Shown: positions 1-5,579, counted from the first letter of the stretch. The stretch is DNA of 9,418 bases from DASWYB01 sp036405195 (GCA_036405195.1 DASWYB010000035.1:1-9418), one strand, 5' to 3'. A program made the numbers and translations. Notes: a model not told the origin generated them from the letters alone.

Positions 1-457
1 TTTTATGATCAATAGGAACTTCTAAGGACTTTATGATTTGGTAAACAATATACGTCGTTGAGGGAGCACTGTAGTCTACGATATTATGAGTCGCAAGCGA
101 GTGCAAATCATTTTTAGGGTGATGATCAATATTAACAAGAAGTTTGTTATTTTTACGCACCAACTCTTTTATGCGCTCACTGAAACCCGTACGACGACTG
201 TCACCGCAATCAAGTGTTACAATCACTTCGTAATCTCCACTCAAAAAATCATGTTTTACCTTATGGACTGTAGGCAAAAAGCGGAACGCCTGCGGAATTG
301 GATCAGCACACACAATATCAACTTGCTTGCCTAAAAATCGCAAGGCCATACCGAGCGCTAAGCTAGAAGCAATAGCATCGCCGTCAGGGCAATGATGTAT
401 CAGGAGAAGAAATGTTTCTTTTTGTGAAAAAAGATCAATAACTTCGTTTGAACCCAT
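1..457 (-). CDS. DHH-family phosphoesterase, NrnA-like (3' end outside window)
   Basis: About 152 N-terminal residues are visible, read from the ATG at 457-455; the frame stays open to the window edge. Motif I is HHCPDGDA (residues 21-28, with D25 and D27). Motif II is LDCGD (D83). Motif III is the name-giving DHH at 111-113. Motif IV is probably D128 in VDYSAPSTTY. This set, with the early PDGDA and the spacing, matches the RecJ/NrnA superfamily. NrnA-type enzymes degrade 2-5 nt RNAs and hydrolyse pAp to AMP using two Mn ions in the cytoplasm. The C-terminal DHHA1 substrate-binding domain would lie beyond the window, so the exact subtype (NrnA or a c-di-AMP phosphodiesterase) cannot be fixed; the absence of PAS/GGDEF or membrane segments before motif I argues against GdpP. 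It starts 2 bases after the stop of the preceding gene and has no clear Shine-Dalgarno site, which suggests translational coupling. Confidence 0.88.
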   Translation of the reverse strand, partial: MGSNEVIDLFSQKETFLLLIHHCPDGDAIASSLALGMALRFLGKQVDIVCADPIPQAFRFLPTVHKVKHDFLSGDYEVIVTLDCGDSRRTGFSERIKELVRKNNKLLVNIDHHPKNDLHSLATHNIVDYSAPSTTYIVYQIIKSLEVPIDHK

Positions 458-459
458 AG

Positions 460-912
460 CTAGGACAGCGTAATAAAGACTCGATCTTCAACCGGAAGCG
501 TCGAGCTCGTTATTTTGTAATTAGCCTCCTTGGCAACTGTGATCCCATCCTGCTTTGCAATTTCGTCGGCAATAGCTTCATCAGGGATAACCACGACACG
601 TGGGTCTTGTTCCTTTATAAAAGCATTAACCTGCTTAACGTCCGTTAAAAAAGGTATAAGGATATCAATATTTACATCATCTTCAAATTTAGCATCAGCG
701 GTGACTGACCAGACAATCCCAATCCGTATTCCTTCGGCAAAAAGGATCGCTGTCGAATCAAGAACATGAGCCCCTACACCAGCAATATCATATTCGCCTG
801 GCCCTTCAGTTTCCCGATCTCCAATTCTGATTCCACCCTCATGTTTAATATTGACCAAAGCATTGGCGAGTTTAAGGCCAATTGTATTACCTTGTATGCG
901 TTGTACTACCAT
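460..912 (-). CDS. Metallo-beta-lactamase-fold-like protein lacking metal ligands
   Basis: A 150-residue cytoplasmic protein. The start chosen is the ATG at 912-910, because a perfect GGAGG lies at 923-919, 6 bases upstream; a longer frame exists but has no ribosome site. The segment GPGEYDIAGV (about residues 37-46), followed by a strand-rich stretch and DDVNIDILIPF (about 85-95), resembles the middle of UlaG-like lactamase-fold hydrolases, which carry PGEY-x-x-x-G and a later DILFIP-type strand. The HxHxDH metal-binding motif is not present anywhere, and the C-terminal PMHY-type histidine is also missing. The protein is roughly 50-60 residues shorter than those relatives. I infer a degenerate, probably non-catalytic member that may act structurally or as a partner. 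It sits directly upstream of the DHH phosphoesterase gene and is probably cotranscribed with it. Family assignment rests on pattern memory only, so it is moderate. Confidence 0.6.
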   Translation of the reverse strand: MVVQRIQGNTIGLKLANALVNIKHEGGIRIGDRETEGPGEYDIAGVGAHVLDSTAILFAEGIRIGIVWSVTADAKFEDDVNIDILIPFLTDVKQVNAFIKEQDPRVVVIPDEAIADEIAKQDGITVAKEANYKITSSTLPVEDRVFITLS

Positions 913-929
913 AGAAAACCTCCAGTTGC

Positions 930-938
930 ATTCTATCA
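930..938 (-). promoter_or_regulatory. Possible extended -10 promoter for the lactamase-like/DHH pair
   Basis: On the minus strand TGATAGAAT reads as an extended -10 (TG, one base, TAGAAT with 5 of 6 consensus bases). It lies just after the terminator hairpin that closes the S1 gene and 18 bases before the ATG at 912. No good -35 is seen (TTTTGG at 16 bases is weak). The expected transcription start near 923 would put the GGAGG at the very 5' end of the message, which is tight. Confidence 0.35.
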
Positions 939-953
939 CATAAGGACAAGACC

Positions 954-988
954 AAAAGAAAGAGAGACTGCCGGAGCAGCCTCTCTTT
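954..988 (-). terminator. Intrinsic terminator after the S1 gene, UNCG-type loop
   Basis: On the minus strand AAAGAGAG-G-CTGC pairs with GCAG-T-CTCTCTTT. This gives 13 base pairs, one of them G-U, closed by a C(UCCG)G loop of the extra-stable UNCG class. The hairpin begins 6 bases after the S1 stop codon and is followed by CTTTTGG. The short trailing T-run is partly compensated by U residues inside the 3' arm. Confidence 0.75.
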
Positions 989-993
989 TCTTA

Positions 994-2064
994 TTACTGG
1001 GCCTGCTTGTACGAGAGACCAATCTGTCGAGCGGCTGGATCGATCGAGAGAATTTTGAATGAGTACGTTTTACCCACTTCAAGAATTGATGTTGGGTTTT
1101 GCCCCGCATCAACAATCTCATTTACTCGCACTAAGCCATCGAGGACGGCGTCAAACTTCACGAACGCTCCAAAAGGAGTAACGCGAGTCACCTCACCCGT
1201 CACGACTTGACCAACATTATAGGCCTTCACTGCTTCTGCCCAAGGATCAGGCAATAAACGCTTGACCGAGAGAGACACACGATTGCCATCGATTTCGATG
1301 ATTTGAACATCGAGCTCATCGCCAACAGCGAATTTTGACTTCAAATCGTCAATTCGCTCCCAGGCAACTTCTGAGATATGGACCAAACCTTCAACGCCGC
1401 CAATATCCATAAAGATACCAAAGTCGACGATACCCGTGATTTTACCCTTAACTGTATCACCAGGCTTAAGCGATTTAATCTTCGCTTCAGTTTCGACATT
1501 TGCAACTGCTTTTTCTGAGAAAATCAGACGGTTTGCAGCTTTATCTGAAGTAATTGCTTTTACCTTCAAAGCTTGACCGATCAACTCATTCAAACGAGCA
1601 GTAAGCTTATCACGATCAGGGATACGGCCGAGAGTCTGGCTCGAGAGCTGAGACACAGGGATGAATCCTTCTACGTCGCCAAAACGGACAAGTAATCCGC
1701 CCTTGTTAGCTTGCACTACTTTAACCGTTAAGAAGTCACCAGCACCAACTTTTTCTTCGAGCATGCGCCAGGTTTGTTCTTTTTCGGCACGTTTCATCGA
1801 GAGTACAACATATCCTTCGTCGTTTTCGACAGAAAGGACATATGCCAGAACCTTGTCACCTACCTGAAGATCATTCGCTTCGTATGAAAATTCACGCTCA
1901 GGAATGAAACCAAGGGCAAGGCCAGCGATATCGACCATAATTTTAGCCTTAGAGGCTTGGGTGACGGTCGCTTCGATCACTTCACCCTGACGAAATGGAA
2001 TAAGTTCGGCACCGGCAACGGTAACGAGTTCTTCCATTGTCTGAATTGTTTGGGACTTAGCCAT
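994..2064 (-). CDS. rpsA: S1 RNA-binding protein, four-domain ribosomal protein S1 type
   Basis: 356 residues. The start is the ATG at 2064-2062, preceded by a strong GAGGAG (2073-2068); a TTG 12 bases upstream lies within that ribosome site and is unlikely. Four S1 OB-fold repeats are visible, at about 25-92, 108-186, 201-269 and 286-353. Repeat 3 is the most canonical (GKITGIVDFGIFMDIGGVEG, then GLVHISEVAW and VSLSVKRL). Repeat 4 keeps G-V/E-T-x-V-T-P-F-G-A-F. Repeat 2 is the most divergent. S1 proteins bind single-stranded mRNA and help load it on the 30S subunit; four-repeat versions occur in Gram-positive and reduced bacteria, compared with six repeats in E. coli. The gene ends with tandem TAA TAA stops and a strong hairpin terminator. 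It follows three tRNAs and a membrane-protein gene on the same strand, and its 64-base leader can fold into two hairpins. Confidence 0.93.
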   Translation of the reverse strand: MAKSQTIQTMEELVTVAGAELIPFRQGEVIEATVTQASKAKIMVDIAGLALGFIPEREFSYEANDLQVGDKVLAYVLSVENDEGYVVLSMKRAEKEQTWRMLEEKVGAGDFLTVKVVQANKGGLLVRFGDVEGFIPVSQLSSQTLGRIPDRDKLTARLNELIGQALKVKAITSDKAANRLIFSEKAVANVETEAKIKSLKPGDTVKGKITGIVDFGIFMDIGGVEGLVHISEVAWERIDDLKSKFAVGDELDVQIIEIDGNRVSLSVKRLLPDPWAEAVKAYNVGQVVTGEVTRVTPFGAFVKFDAVLDGLVRVNEIVDAGQNPTSILEVGKTYSFKILSIDPAARQIGLSYKQAQ

Positions 2065-2077
2065 AATACTCCTCAAA

Positions 2078-2120
2078 AGAACCTAAAGAGGTTCTCGTCC
2101 CGCGCCTTTTGGCGTCGGAC
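2078..2120 (-). promoter_or_regulatory. Structured leader of the S1 gene (two hairpins)
   Basis: Between the stop of the upstream membrane-protein gene and the S1 start, the minus strand can form two hairpins. The first (2120-2097) is GTCC-GA-CGCC, loop AAAA, GGCG-CG-GGAC, with a 2x2 internal mismatch. The second (2095-2078) is AGAACC, a 6-base loop, GGTTCT, followed by TTTT and, 4 bases after the stem, the GAGGAG ribosome site. The second could be a weak terminator or attenuator, or a landing pad for S1 autoregulation; neither role is shown. Confidence 0.45.
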
Positions 2121-2128
2121 GAAAATCC

Positions 2129-2563
2129 CTATCTCTTTTTTCGCCTCTTAGACGATTGCTGGGGCAGATATTTTTCAAACCGCGTCTTTAACGTATCTTC
2201 ATACACTATTTGTGGCACCATTTTTCCGTAGCGAGAAACAAGCCACACCGTCCATATAAGAAACGGCACAACGGATAGCACGAGCCATACCCGCATCGTA
2301 AAAGGCGCTAATCCCTCAAAACGTAACAGTAAGAGAACCAGCCACACACAACCAGCGATACGAAAAACATTCGCGAGCCGCTGCCACAGCCACAGATGCT
2401 TTAGCGATTGTTTTCGGCGTTGTAAAAGAAACTGCAGCAAGGGAATCGAAATACCCACCAAGAGAAAAACACCTGCAATACCGAATGCAATCGAGACGTA
2501 TGTCGACATGGGTGGTGTCGACTGCACCGTCAGATAGCTTATAAGTTGCTTCACTCCAGACAT
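2129..2563 (-). CDS. Small three-helix membrane protein, family not recognised
   Basis: 144 residues from the ATG at 2563-2561. A TTG 9 bases upstream is an alternative start: AAAGG lies 12 bases before the ATG but only 3 before the TTG, so the start is uncertain. Three hydrophobic segments stand out at about 22-45, 64-83 and 88-110. Between helices 2 and 3 is a short FEGLAPFTMR turn. The C-terminal 30 residues are soluble and end in the strongly basic SSKRRKKR, which by the positive-inside rule should face the cytoplasm. I know no function for it. It lies between the tRNA-Phe gene (22 bases upstream) and the S1 gene, on the same strand, and so is probably part of a tRNA-membrane protein-S1 transcript. 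The composition and Trp-rich helices suggest a genuine protein rather than a chance frame. Confidence 0.75.
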   Translation of the reverse strand: MSGVKQLISYLTVQSTPPMSTYVSIAFGIAGVFLLVGISIPLLQFLLQRRKQSLKHLWLWQRLANVFRIAGCVWLVLLLLRFEGLAPFTMRVWLVLSVVPFLIWTVWLVSRYGKMVPQIVYEDTLKTRFEKYLPQQSSKRRKKR

Positions 2564-2584
2564 TTCTTGCAACTACCTTTCTCA

Positions 2585-2659
2585 TGGTGCCGCGAGTCAG
2601 AATCGAACTGACGACACGAGGCTCTTCAGGCCCCTGCTCTGCCACTGAGCTACCGCGGC
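2585..2659 (-). tRNA. tRNA-Phe (GAA), G37
   Basis: A full cloverleaf: acceptor GCCGCGG/TCGCGGC (G7-U66 wobble), D-stem GCTC/GAGC, anticodon arm GGGGC-CTGAAGA-GCCTC, T-arm GTCAG-TTCGATT-CTGAC, discriminator A73 and encoded CCA. The loop reads C32 U33 G34 A35 A36 G37 A38. Position 37 is G, where most bacterial tRNA-Phe carry A. Its 5' end is separated by one base (2660) from the upstream tRNA-Val. Confidence 0.95.
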
Positions 2660-2660
2660 A

Positions 2661-2735
2661 TGGTGGGCGATGAGGGATTCGAACCCCCGACCTTCTCGGT
2701 GTAAACGAGCTGCTCTACCACTGAGCTAATCGCCC
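2661..2735 (-). tRNA. tRNA-Val (TAC)
   Basis: Acceptor GGGCGAT/ATCGCCC pairs fully. D-stem is GCTC/GAGC, the anticodon loop TTTACAC gives anticodon UAC, the T-arm is GGGGG-TTCGAAT-CCCTC, the discriminator is A73 and CCA is encoded. The anticodon stem GCTCG/CGAGA leaves a G27-A43 mismatch at its outer end. It is one base from tRNA-Phe and 49 bases downstream of tRNA-Leu(GAG), so the three are surely processed from one transcript. Confidence 0.95.
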
Positions 2736-2784
2736 GATATCGTAACATATGGGCACTCTTCCGGATTGAAACCATCAGAGTACA

Positions 2785-2870
2785 TGGTGCCGCGGAGAGG
2801 ACTCGAACCTCCACGCCCTTGCGGACACTAGCCCCTCAAGCTAGCCTGTCTACCATTTCAGCACCGCGGC
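2785..2870 (-). tRNA. tRNA-Leu (GAG)
   Basis: Class II tRNA: acceptor GCCGCGG/CCGCGGC, anticodon arm CTAGC-TTGAGGG-GCTAG (anticodon GAG, G36 G37), long variable arm TGTCCGCAAGGGCGT, T-arm GGAGG-TTCGAGT-CCTCT, A73 and encoded CCA. It is the first gene after the promoter at 2906-2934. A 34-base stretch covering its variable and T arms (2795-2828) is identical to 3548-3581 in tRNA-Leu(CAG). Confidence 0.95.
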
Positions 2871-2905
2871 ATGTATACCCATGAATTATTCAGATTAACA
2901 GATCA

Positions 2906-2934
2906 ATTTTAACATACCTAAATAGGTCTGTCGA
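2906..2934 (-). promoter_or_regulatory. Sigma70-type promoter of the Leu-Val-Phe tRNA cluster
   Basis: The -35 is TCGACA (5 of 6, at 2934-2929), followed by a 17-base spacer and the -10 TAAAAT (5 of 6, at 2911-2906). The predicted start near 2899 lies about 29 bases before tRNA-Leu(GAG). The spacer holds a small inverted repeat, ACCTA-TT-TAGGT. No terminator is seen between here and the S1 gene, so the same promoter may also serve the membrane-protein gene and S1. The rest of 2871-2970 holds nothing else that I can recognise. Confidence 0.7.
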
Positions 2935-2970
2935 GATTATTTAACATAAGCAGGAACAAAAATATAACTC

Positions 2971-3519
2971 TTAGAGTGACGCGCGAATAACTTCCCAACT
3001 CCACCATAAGTAATTGAGAAAAAAGAGAAAAAGCAAAATAGCCGTACTGCGCATACCAGGATAAACAATATCAGTCATACGTCGGAGATTAAAGAATGCT
3101 CCAAAAACCGCTCGAAGCGAAACATAAGCGAGAAGAACAGAGCCAACCATCCATGCAAACTGAATCGACGGAGAAACATTGGCCACAAGTTGAGTAATGG
3201 AGTACGTAACTGAAGCGACGATCAAAAAGGCCAGGAGAAGCACGAGCGCTACCACCTGATTAAAGAGAATCTTAAGACGATACCAGGGGTCGTGGAGCAA
3301 AATTACAAACAATGCACCAATCCCCCCCGCCGCACTTAAAAAAAGTGAAACTGAACGTGATTGAGAAGAGGCAAAAAAGACATGGCCATAAAGCAACCCC
3401 AGTAGAGCAATCGCCCACAATAATGCGAATGTTGTTGTAAAACGAGGAAGTGCCACAGAGGGAAAGTCAACTCGGAGTTTTGCCATAAAAACGCGTACGG
3501 AGTCAAGAAATTGGTTCAT
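2971..3519 (-). CDS. Five-helix membrane protein, family not recognised
   Basis: 182 residues from the ATG at 3519-3517, supported by AAGGA (3530-3526) 6 bases upstream. Hydrophobic segments lie at about 28-50, 57-75, 83-108, 119-141 and 158-176. The first 25 residues are a mildly amphipathic soluble leader. The loop after helix 4 (FFNLRRMTDIVYPGMR) is basic and probably cytoplasmic. Helix 5 ends in the Trp/Tyr-rich LNYLWWSWEVI. No catalytic motif or known domain is visible. The gene begins 18 bases past the 3' end of tRNA-Leu(CAG) with no terminator between them, so it appears to ride on the secG/solute-binding-protein transcript. The next gene downstream, tRNA-Leu(GAG), has its own promoter about 40 bases on. 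Function is unknown; a role linked to secretion would be guesswork. Confidence 0.78.
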   Translation of the reverse strand: MNQFLDSVRVFMAKLRVDFPSVALPRFTTTFALLWAIALLGLLYGHVFFASSQSRSVSLFLSAAGGIGALFVILLHDPWYRLKILFNQVVALVLLLAFLIVASVTYSITQLVANVSPSIQFAWMVGSVLLAYVSLRAVFGAFFNLRRMTDIVYPGMRSTAILLFLFFLNYLWWSWEVIRASL

Positions 3520-3537
3520 ATGTGTTCCTTACAGAAA

Positions 3538-3623
3538 TGGTGCCGAAGAGAGGACTCGAACCTCCACGCCCTTGCGGACACAACGCTCTGAACGTTGCGC
3601 GTCTGCCATTTCGCCACTTCGGC
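3538..3623 (-). tRNA. tRNA-Leu (CAG)
   Basis: Class II tRNA: acceptor GCCGAAG/CTTCGGC, anticodon arm CAACG-TTCAGAG-CGTTG (anticodon CAG, A37), variable arm TGTCCGCAAGGGCGT, T-arm GGAGG-TTCGAGT-CCTCT, A73 and encoded CCA. It starts 10 bases after the stop of the solute-binding-protein gene and ends 18 bases before the next coding start. It has no separate promoter, so it must be cut out of a message that also carries protein genes. Confidence 0.95.
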
Positions 3624-3633
3624 TTACTATCTA

Positions 3634-4956
3634 TTATGAATTAATGGGGACTTTCTTTACCTTCTTGTGCCACTGCCACACTAAGTTAAATCGGTCACTG
3701 CCTTCGTCGATCATTGTACCATATTCCACCCCGTAAATCGATTTTGCAATCCAAAAATGAAAGGTCTCTTGCTGAAGCACTTTTTGTAACGCATTGCGGG
3801 AAAGCAAGTCCTCTATCTGCTGATTCAGCTGCGCCCGCTTGGCGCCATCAACTTCATGTCGCGCACTTTCTAACAGCCTGTCTAAATCACGATCTTTCAC
3901 TCCCGATAAATTAAGTCCCGTGGCCGTAGCTTGGCTGGAATGCCAAAACGGGTAATAATCACGGTCAACGCCATAGTTAATGCCATACAACAGAAGATCA
4001 AACTCACGTTTTGGCAAGTCTTCTTTTTGGAGGGCTGCGCCACTCTTCTTTTGAACATTAAGTGTAATATTTTTCAGCTTCGCATTCTGAGCTAAAATAT
4101 CTGCTAAGTCACTTGCATCACCCGATTGCGTCGTCACGAGATTATACGTAACGGGGTTCCCATCCTTCAGATCAATTATCCGTTGCCTATCTTCGACTTT
4201 TTTAAAGAGCGGTTTCGTCATATTAAAAAACAAGACATAGTAGCGAGGTAAACTCACGTCCTTTCTTACAAAGGAGCGATTTTCCACATCCGTAAGATCA
4301 GCCGTCCCATCAATTTGACCCGACTTCGCAGCGCTCGCTAACTGATCTGTTGTTTCATACTGTTTGATCACAAACTTCTCAAGATATGGTTTACCCAGAA
4401 CAAAATCATTGTTTGCCCGTAGCACAACTTCTGATTTGTCACGTTTAGCAACTTTGTAAGGGCCATAGGGAAAAAGAGGAACGGTTGTGCTGGCTAAAAA
4501 GAGTTGGAGCGATTCAGGTAAGACAAATTGAATAACGTTCGGTTCCGGAGCAGAGGTCGTTATGCCAGTCCAGTTAGTTTTACTTGCTTGAATTGTGGCT
4601 AAAAAAGACTCAGCACTGAAGCCTTCCCGTAAACGGAAGCGGTACTGCTTACCATCCTGACTTACTTCCCACGACTCAGCGAGCGCTGGTTTAATCGAAC
4701 CATCAGCTGCCCGGTACGTGAGCCCGCTATTGGTAAGGCGCATTACAATTCTATCGACTTTCGTTGGACTGTCAGCAATGACCCCTTCCGTGTAGGTTCC
4801 GCCATGGACAGGGCGCAATTCAGTCGCTTGGTTACGATTTTTTACCATACCAAAAACACCAACACCGAGGAGTATAACCGCAACACCAGCGAGAATACGC
4901 TCAGCCAAGCTAAATGATGAAGCAACAGCTGCCGGCCGTCTCGTGTAAGGTTGCAT
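3634..4956 (-). CDS. Membrane-anchored ABC-type solute-binding protein, family 5-like
   Basis: 440 residues. A single hydrophobic segment at about 20-37, preceded by basic residues and followed by KNRNQ, acts as an uncleaved anchor; there is no lipobox cysteine. The outside domain carries the family-5 peptide/nickel-binding signature (GLTYRAADGSIKPALAESWE at 78-97, then DGKQYRFRLREG) and a late LLLYGINYGVDRDYYPFWHS segment typical of the C-terminal lobe. At 440 residues it is shorter than the usual 500-600, and the region after the LREG motif is clipped. Relatives deliver peptides to a membrane permease, but no permease or ATPase gene is in the window. The start lies 6 bases after the secG stop with no good ribosome site, implying coupling to secG. 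It ends with tandem TAA TAG. The ligand cannot be told from sequence. Confidence 0.85.
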   Translation of the reverse strand: MQPYTRRPAAVASSFSLAERILAGVAVILLGVGVFGMVKNRNQATELRPVHGGTYTEGVIADSPTKVDRIVMRLTNSGLTYRAADGSIKPALAESWEVSQDGKQYRFRLREGFSAESFLATIQASKTNWTGITTSAPEPNVIQFVLPESLQLFLASTTVPLFPYGPYKVAKRDKSEVVLRANNDFVLGKPYLEKFVIKQYETTDQLASAAKSGQIDGTADLTDVENRSFVRKDVSLPRYYVLFFNMTKPLFKKVEDRQRIIDLKDGNPVTYNLVTTQSGDASDLADILAQNAKLKNITLNVQKKSGAALQKEDLPKREFDLLLYGINYGVDRDYYPFWHSSQATATGLNLSGVKDRDLDRLLESARHEVDGAKRAQLNQQIEDLLSRNALQKVLQQETFHFWIAKSIYGVEYGTMIDEGSDRFNLVWQWHKKVKKVPINS

Positions 4957-4962
4957 AACCGT

Positions 4963-5178
4963 TTACTGAGTCACCACCAGAGCAATAGCAACCCCGAAAA
5001 AAGCAATCCCCAAAATAATTGTGCCGTAATAAAGAAGCTTCTCCACACCGCGCTTACTGCGATAGACATTTCCCTCTCCCCCAAAAGCCCCGCCCAACCC
5101 TGTGCCTTGTTGCTGGACGAGAATAGTCGTAATCAAAAGAAGAGCAATAATAACTTGAACAATTAAAAGATAATGCAT
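4963..5178 (-). CDS. secG: Preprotein translocase subunit SecG
   Basis: 71 residues from the ATG at 5178-5176, with AAAGGA five bases upstream. Two membrane helices (about 3-21 and 47-68) flank a cytoplasmic loop with the SecG hallmark LVQQQGTGLGGAFGG (20-34), followed by the basic YRSKRGVEKLL. Length and layout match the family (about 70-110 residues). SecG joins SecY and SecE in the membrane channel and speeds SecA-driven export. It follows tRNA-Cys by 23 bases and is coupled to the solute-binding-protein gene downstream, which is itself an export substrate. Confidence 0.95.
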   Translation of the reverse strand: MHYLLIVQVIIALLLITTILVQQQGTGLGGAFGGEGNVYRSKRGVEKLLYYGTIILGIAFFGVAIALVVTQ

Positions 5179-5201
5179 CGTAATCCTTTATCTAAAATTA
5201 T

Positions 5202-5275
5202 TGGAGGCGTGACCCGGAATTGAACCGGGGTGAGCGGTTTTGCAGACCGCCGCCTAACCACTCGGCCATCACGCC
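5202..5275 (-). tRNA. tRNA-Cys (GCA)
   Basis: Acceptor GGCGTGA/TCACGCC is perfect. D-stem is GCC/GGC, anticodon arm GCGGT-CTGCAAA-ACCGC, T-arm CCCGG-TTCAATT-CCGGG, discriminator U73 (a cysteine identity base) and encoded CCA. The loop ends A36 A37 A38, the context recognised by MiaA, whose gene is at 7361-8284. It lies upstream of secG on the same strand. Confidence 0.95.
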
Positions 5276-5290
5276 ATATCCCTCTTATAC

Positions 5291-5344
5291 AGAAGACGGA
5301 TGGCGAAATCCAGACTGCGGTGGCATTCCGTCTTTCGTCATCCG
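5291..5344. repeat. Overlapping inverted repeats in the tRNA-Gly/tRNA-Cys spacer
   Basis: The 109-base spacer between the two tRNA genes can fold in two exclusive ways. Stem A pairs 5297-5308 (CGGATGGCGAAA) with 5333-5344 (TTTCGTCATCCG): 12 pairs, one of them G-U in the plus-strand sense but a C/A mismatch in the minus-strand transcript. Stem B pairs 5293-5300 (AAGACGGA) with 5327-5334 (TCCGTCTT): 8 pairs. The two stems share bases, so only one can form. No U-run follows, so neither is a normal terminator. It may be a processing signal for the tRNA precursor or a small RNA; no role is known. Confidence 0.5.
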
Positions 5345-5384
5345 ACTAAAGAGCCTCTCTGTCTTTTTTAAAAACAGGGTGACA

Positions 5385-5459
5385 TGGAGCGAGAGAGGGG
5401 ACTCGAACCCCCGACCTCTTCCTTGGCAAGGAAGCGTTCTACCACTGAACTACTCTCGC
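5385..5459 (-). tRNA. tRNA-Gly (GCC)
   Basis: Acceptor GCGAGAG/CTCTCGC, D-stem GTTC/GAAC, anticodon arm CTTCC-TTGCCAA-GGAAG (anticodon GCC), T-arm GGGGG-TTCGAGT-CCCCT, discriminator U73 and encoded CCA. It is the first gene after the promoter at 5472-5500 and heads the minus-strand unit that leads through tRNA-Cys into secG. Confidence 0.95.
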
Positions 5460-5471
5460 AAGTTCGTCAAT

Positions 5472-5500
5472 AATTTACCATATTCGCCCCCTTGTGTAAA
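5472..5500 (-). promoter_or_regulatory. Sigma70-type promoter of the tRNA-Gly/Cys-secG unit
   Basis: The -35 is TTTACA (5 of 6, at 5500-5495), followed by a 17-base spacer and the -10 TAAATT (4 of 6, at 5477-5472). The predicted start near 5465 is only a few bases before the tRNA-Gly 5' end. It lies in the 120-base divergent region 5460-5579. The plus-strand side of that region, serving the gene at 5580, is AT-rich but shows no clear consensus promoter. Confidence 0.6.
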
Positions 5501-5579
5501 GAACAGGAAACCCGTAGTATTTCAATCAGAATGAAGTTAGTTCTTTATTAATAATTTTAAGATTTAGAGAAAGGAAGCA

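Noticed and set aside
86..334. Plus-strand open frame of 82 codons
   Set aside because: It is antisense to the DHH phosphoesterase, whose minus-strand frame holds the family motifs, and it has no ribosome site.
2316..2645. Minus-strand open frame of 109 codons overlapping tRNA-Phe
   Set aside because: It starts inside the tRNA and overlaps the better supported three-helix membrane protein in another frame.
2585..2870. tRNA cluster as an integration site for a mobile element
   Set aside because: No integrase, no duplicated tRNA 3' end used as an attachment site and no foreign-looking genes are present. The shared tRNA-Leu sequence is explained by isoacceptor similarity.
2912..2928. ACCTA-TT-TAGGT in the tRNA promoter spacer as an operator
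   Set aside because: Five-base arms in AT-rich DNA are likely by chance, no regulator gene is nearby, and tRNA promoters are seldom repressed this way.
4951..5166. Plus-strand open frame of 71 codons
   Set aside because: It is the exact shadow of secG; low-complexity Asn/Lys/Ser sequence with no family pattern.
5348..5366. AGAGCCTCTCTGTCTTTTTT as a plus-strand terminator
   Set aside because: The stem is only about four pairs and no plus-strand gene ends upstream of it.
5220..5534. Plus-strand open frame of 104 codons
   Set aside because: It runs through tRNA-Cys and tRNA-Gly in antisense, so it is a by-product of tRNA sequence. The string resembling GDSNPRPLPWQGSVLPL is the well-known spurious translation of antisense tRNA.
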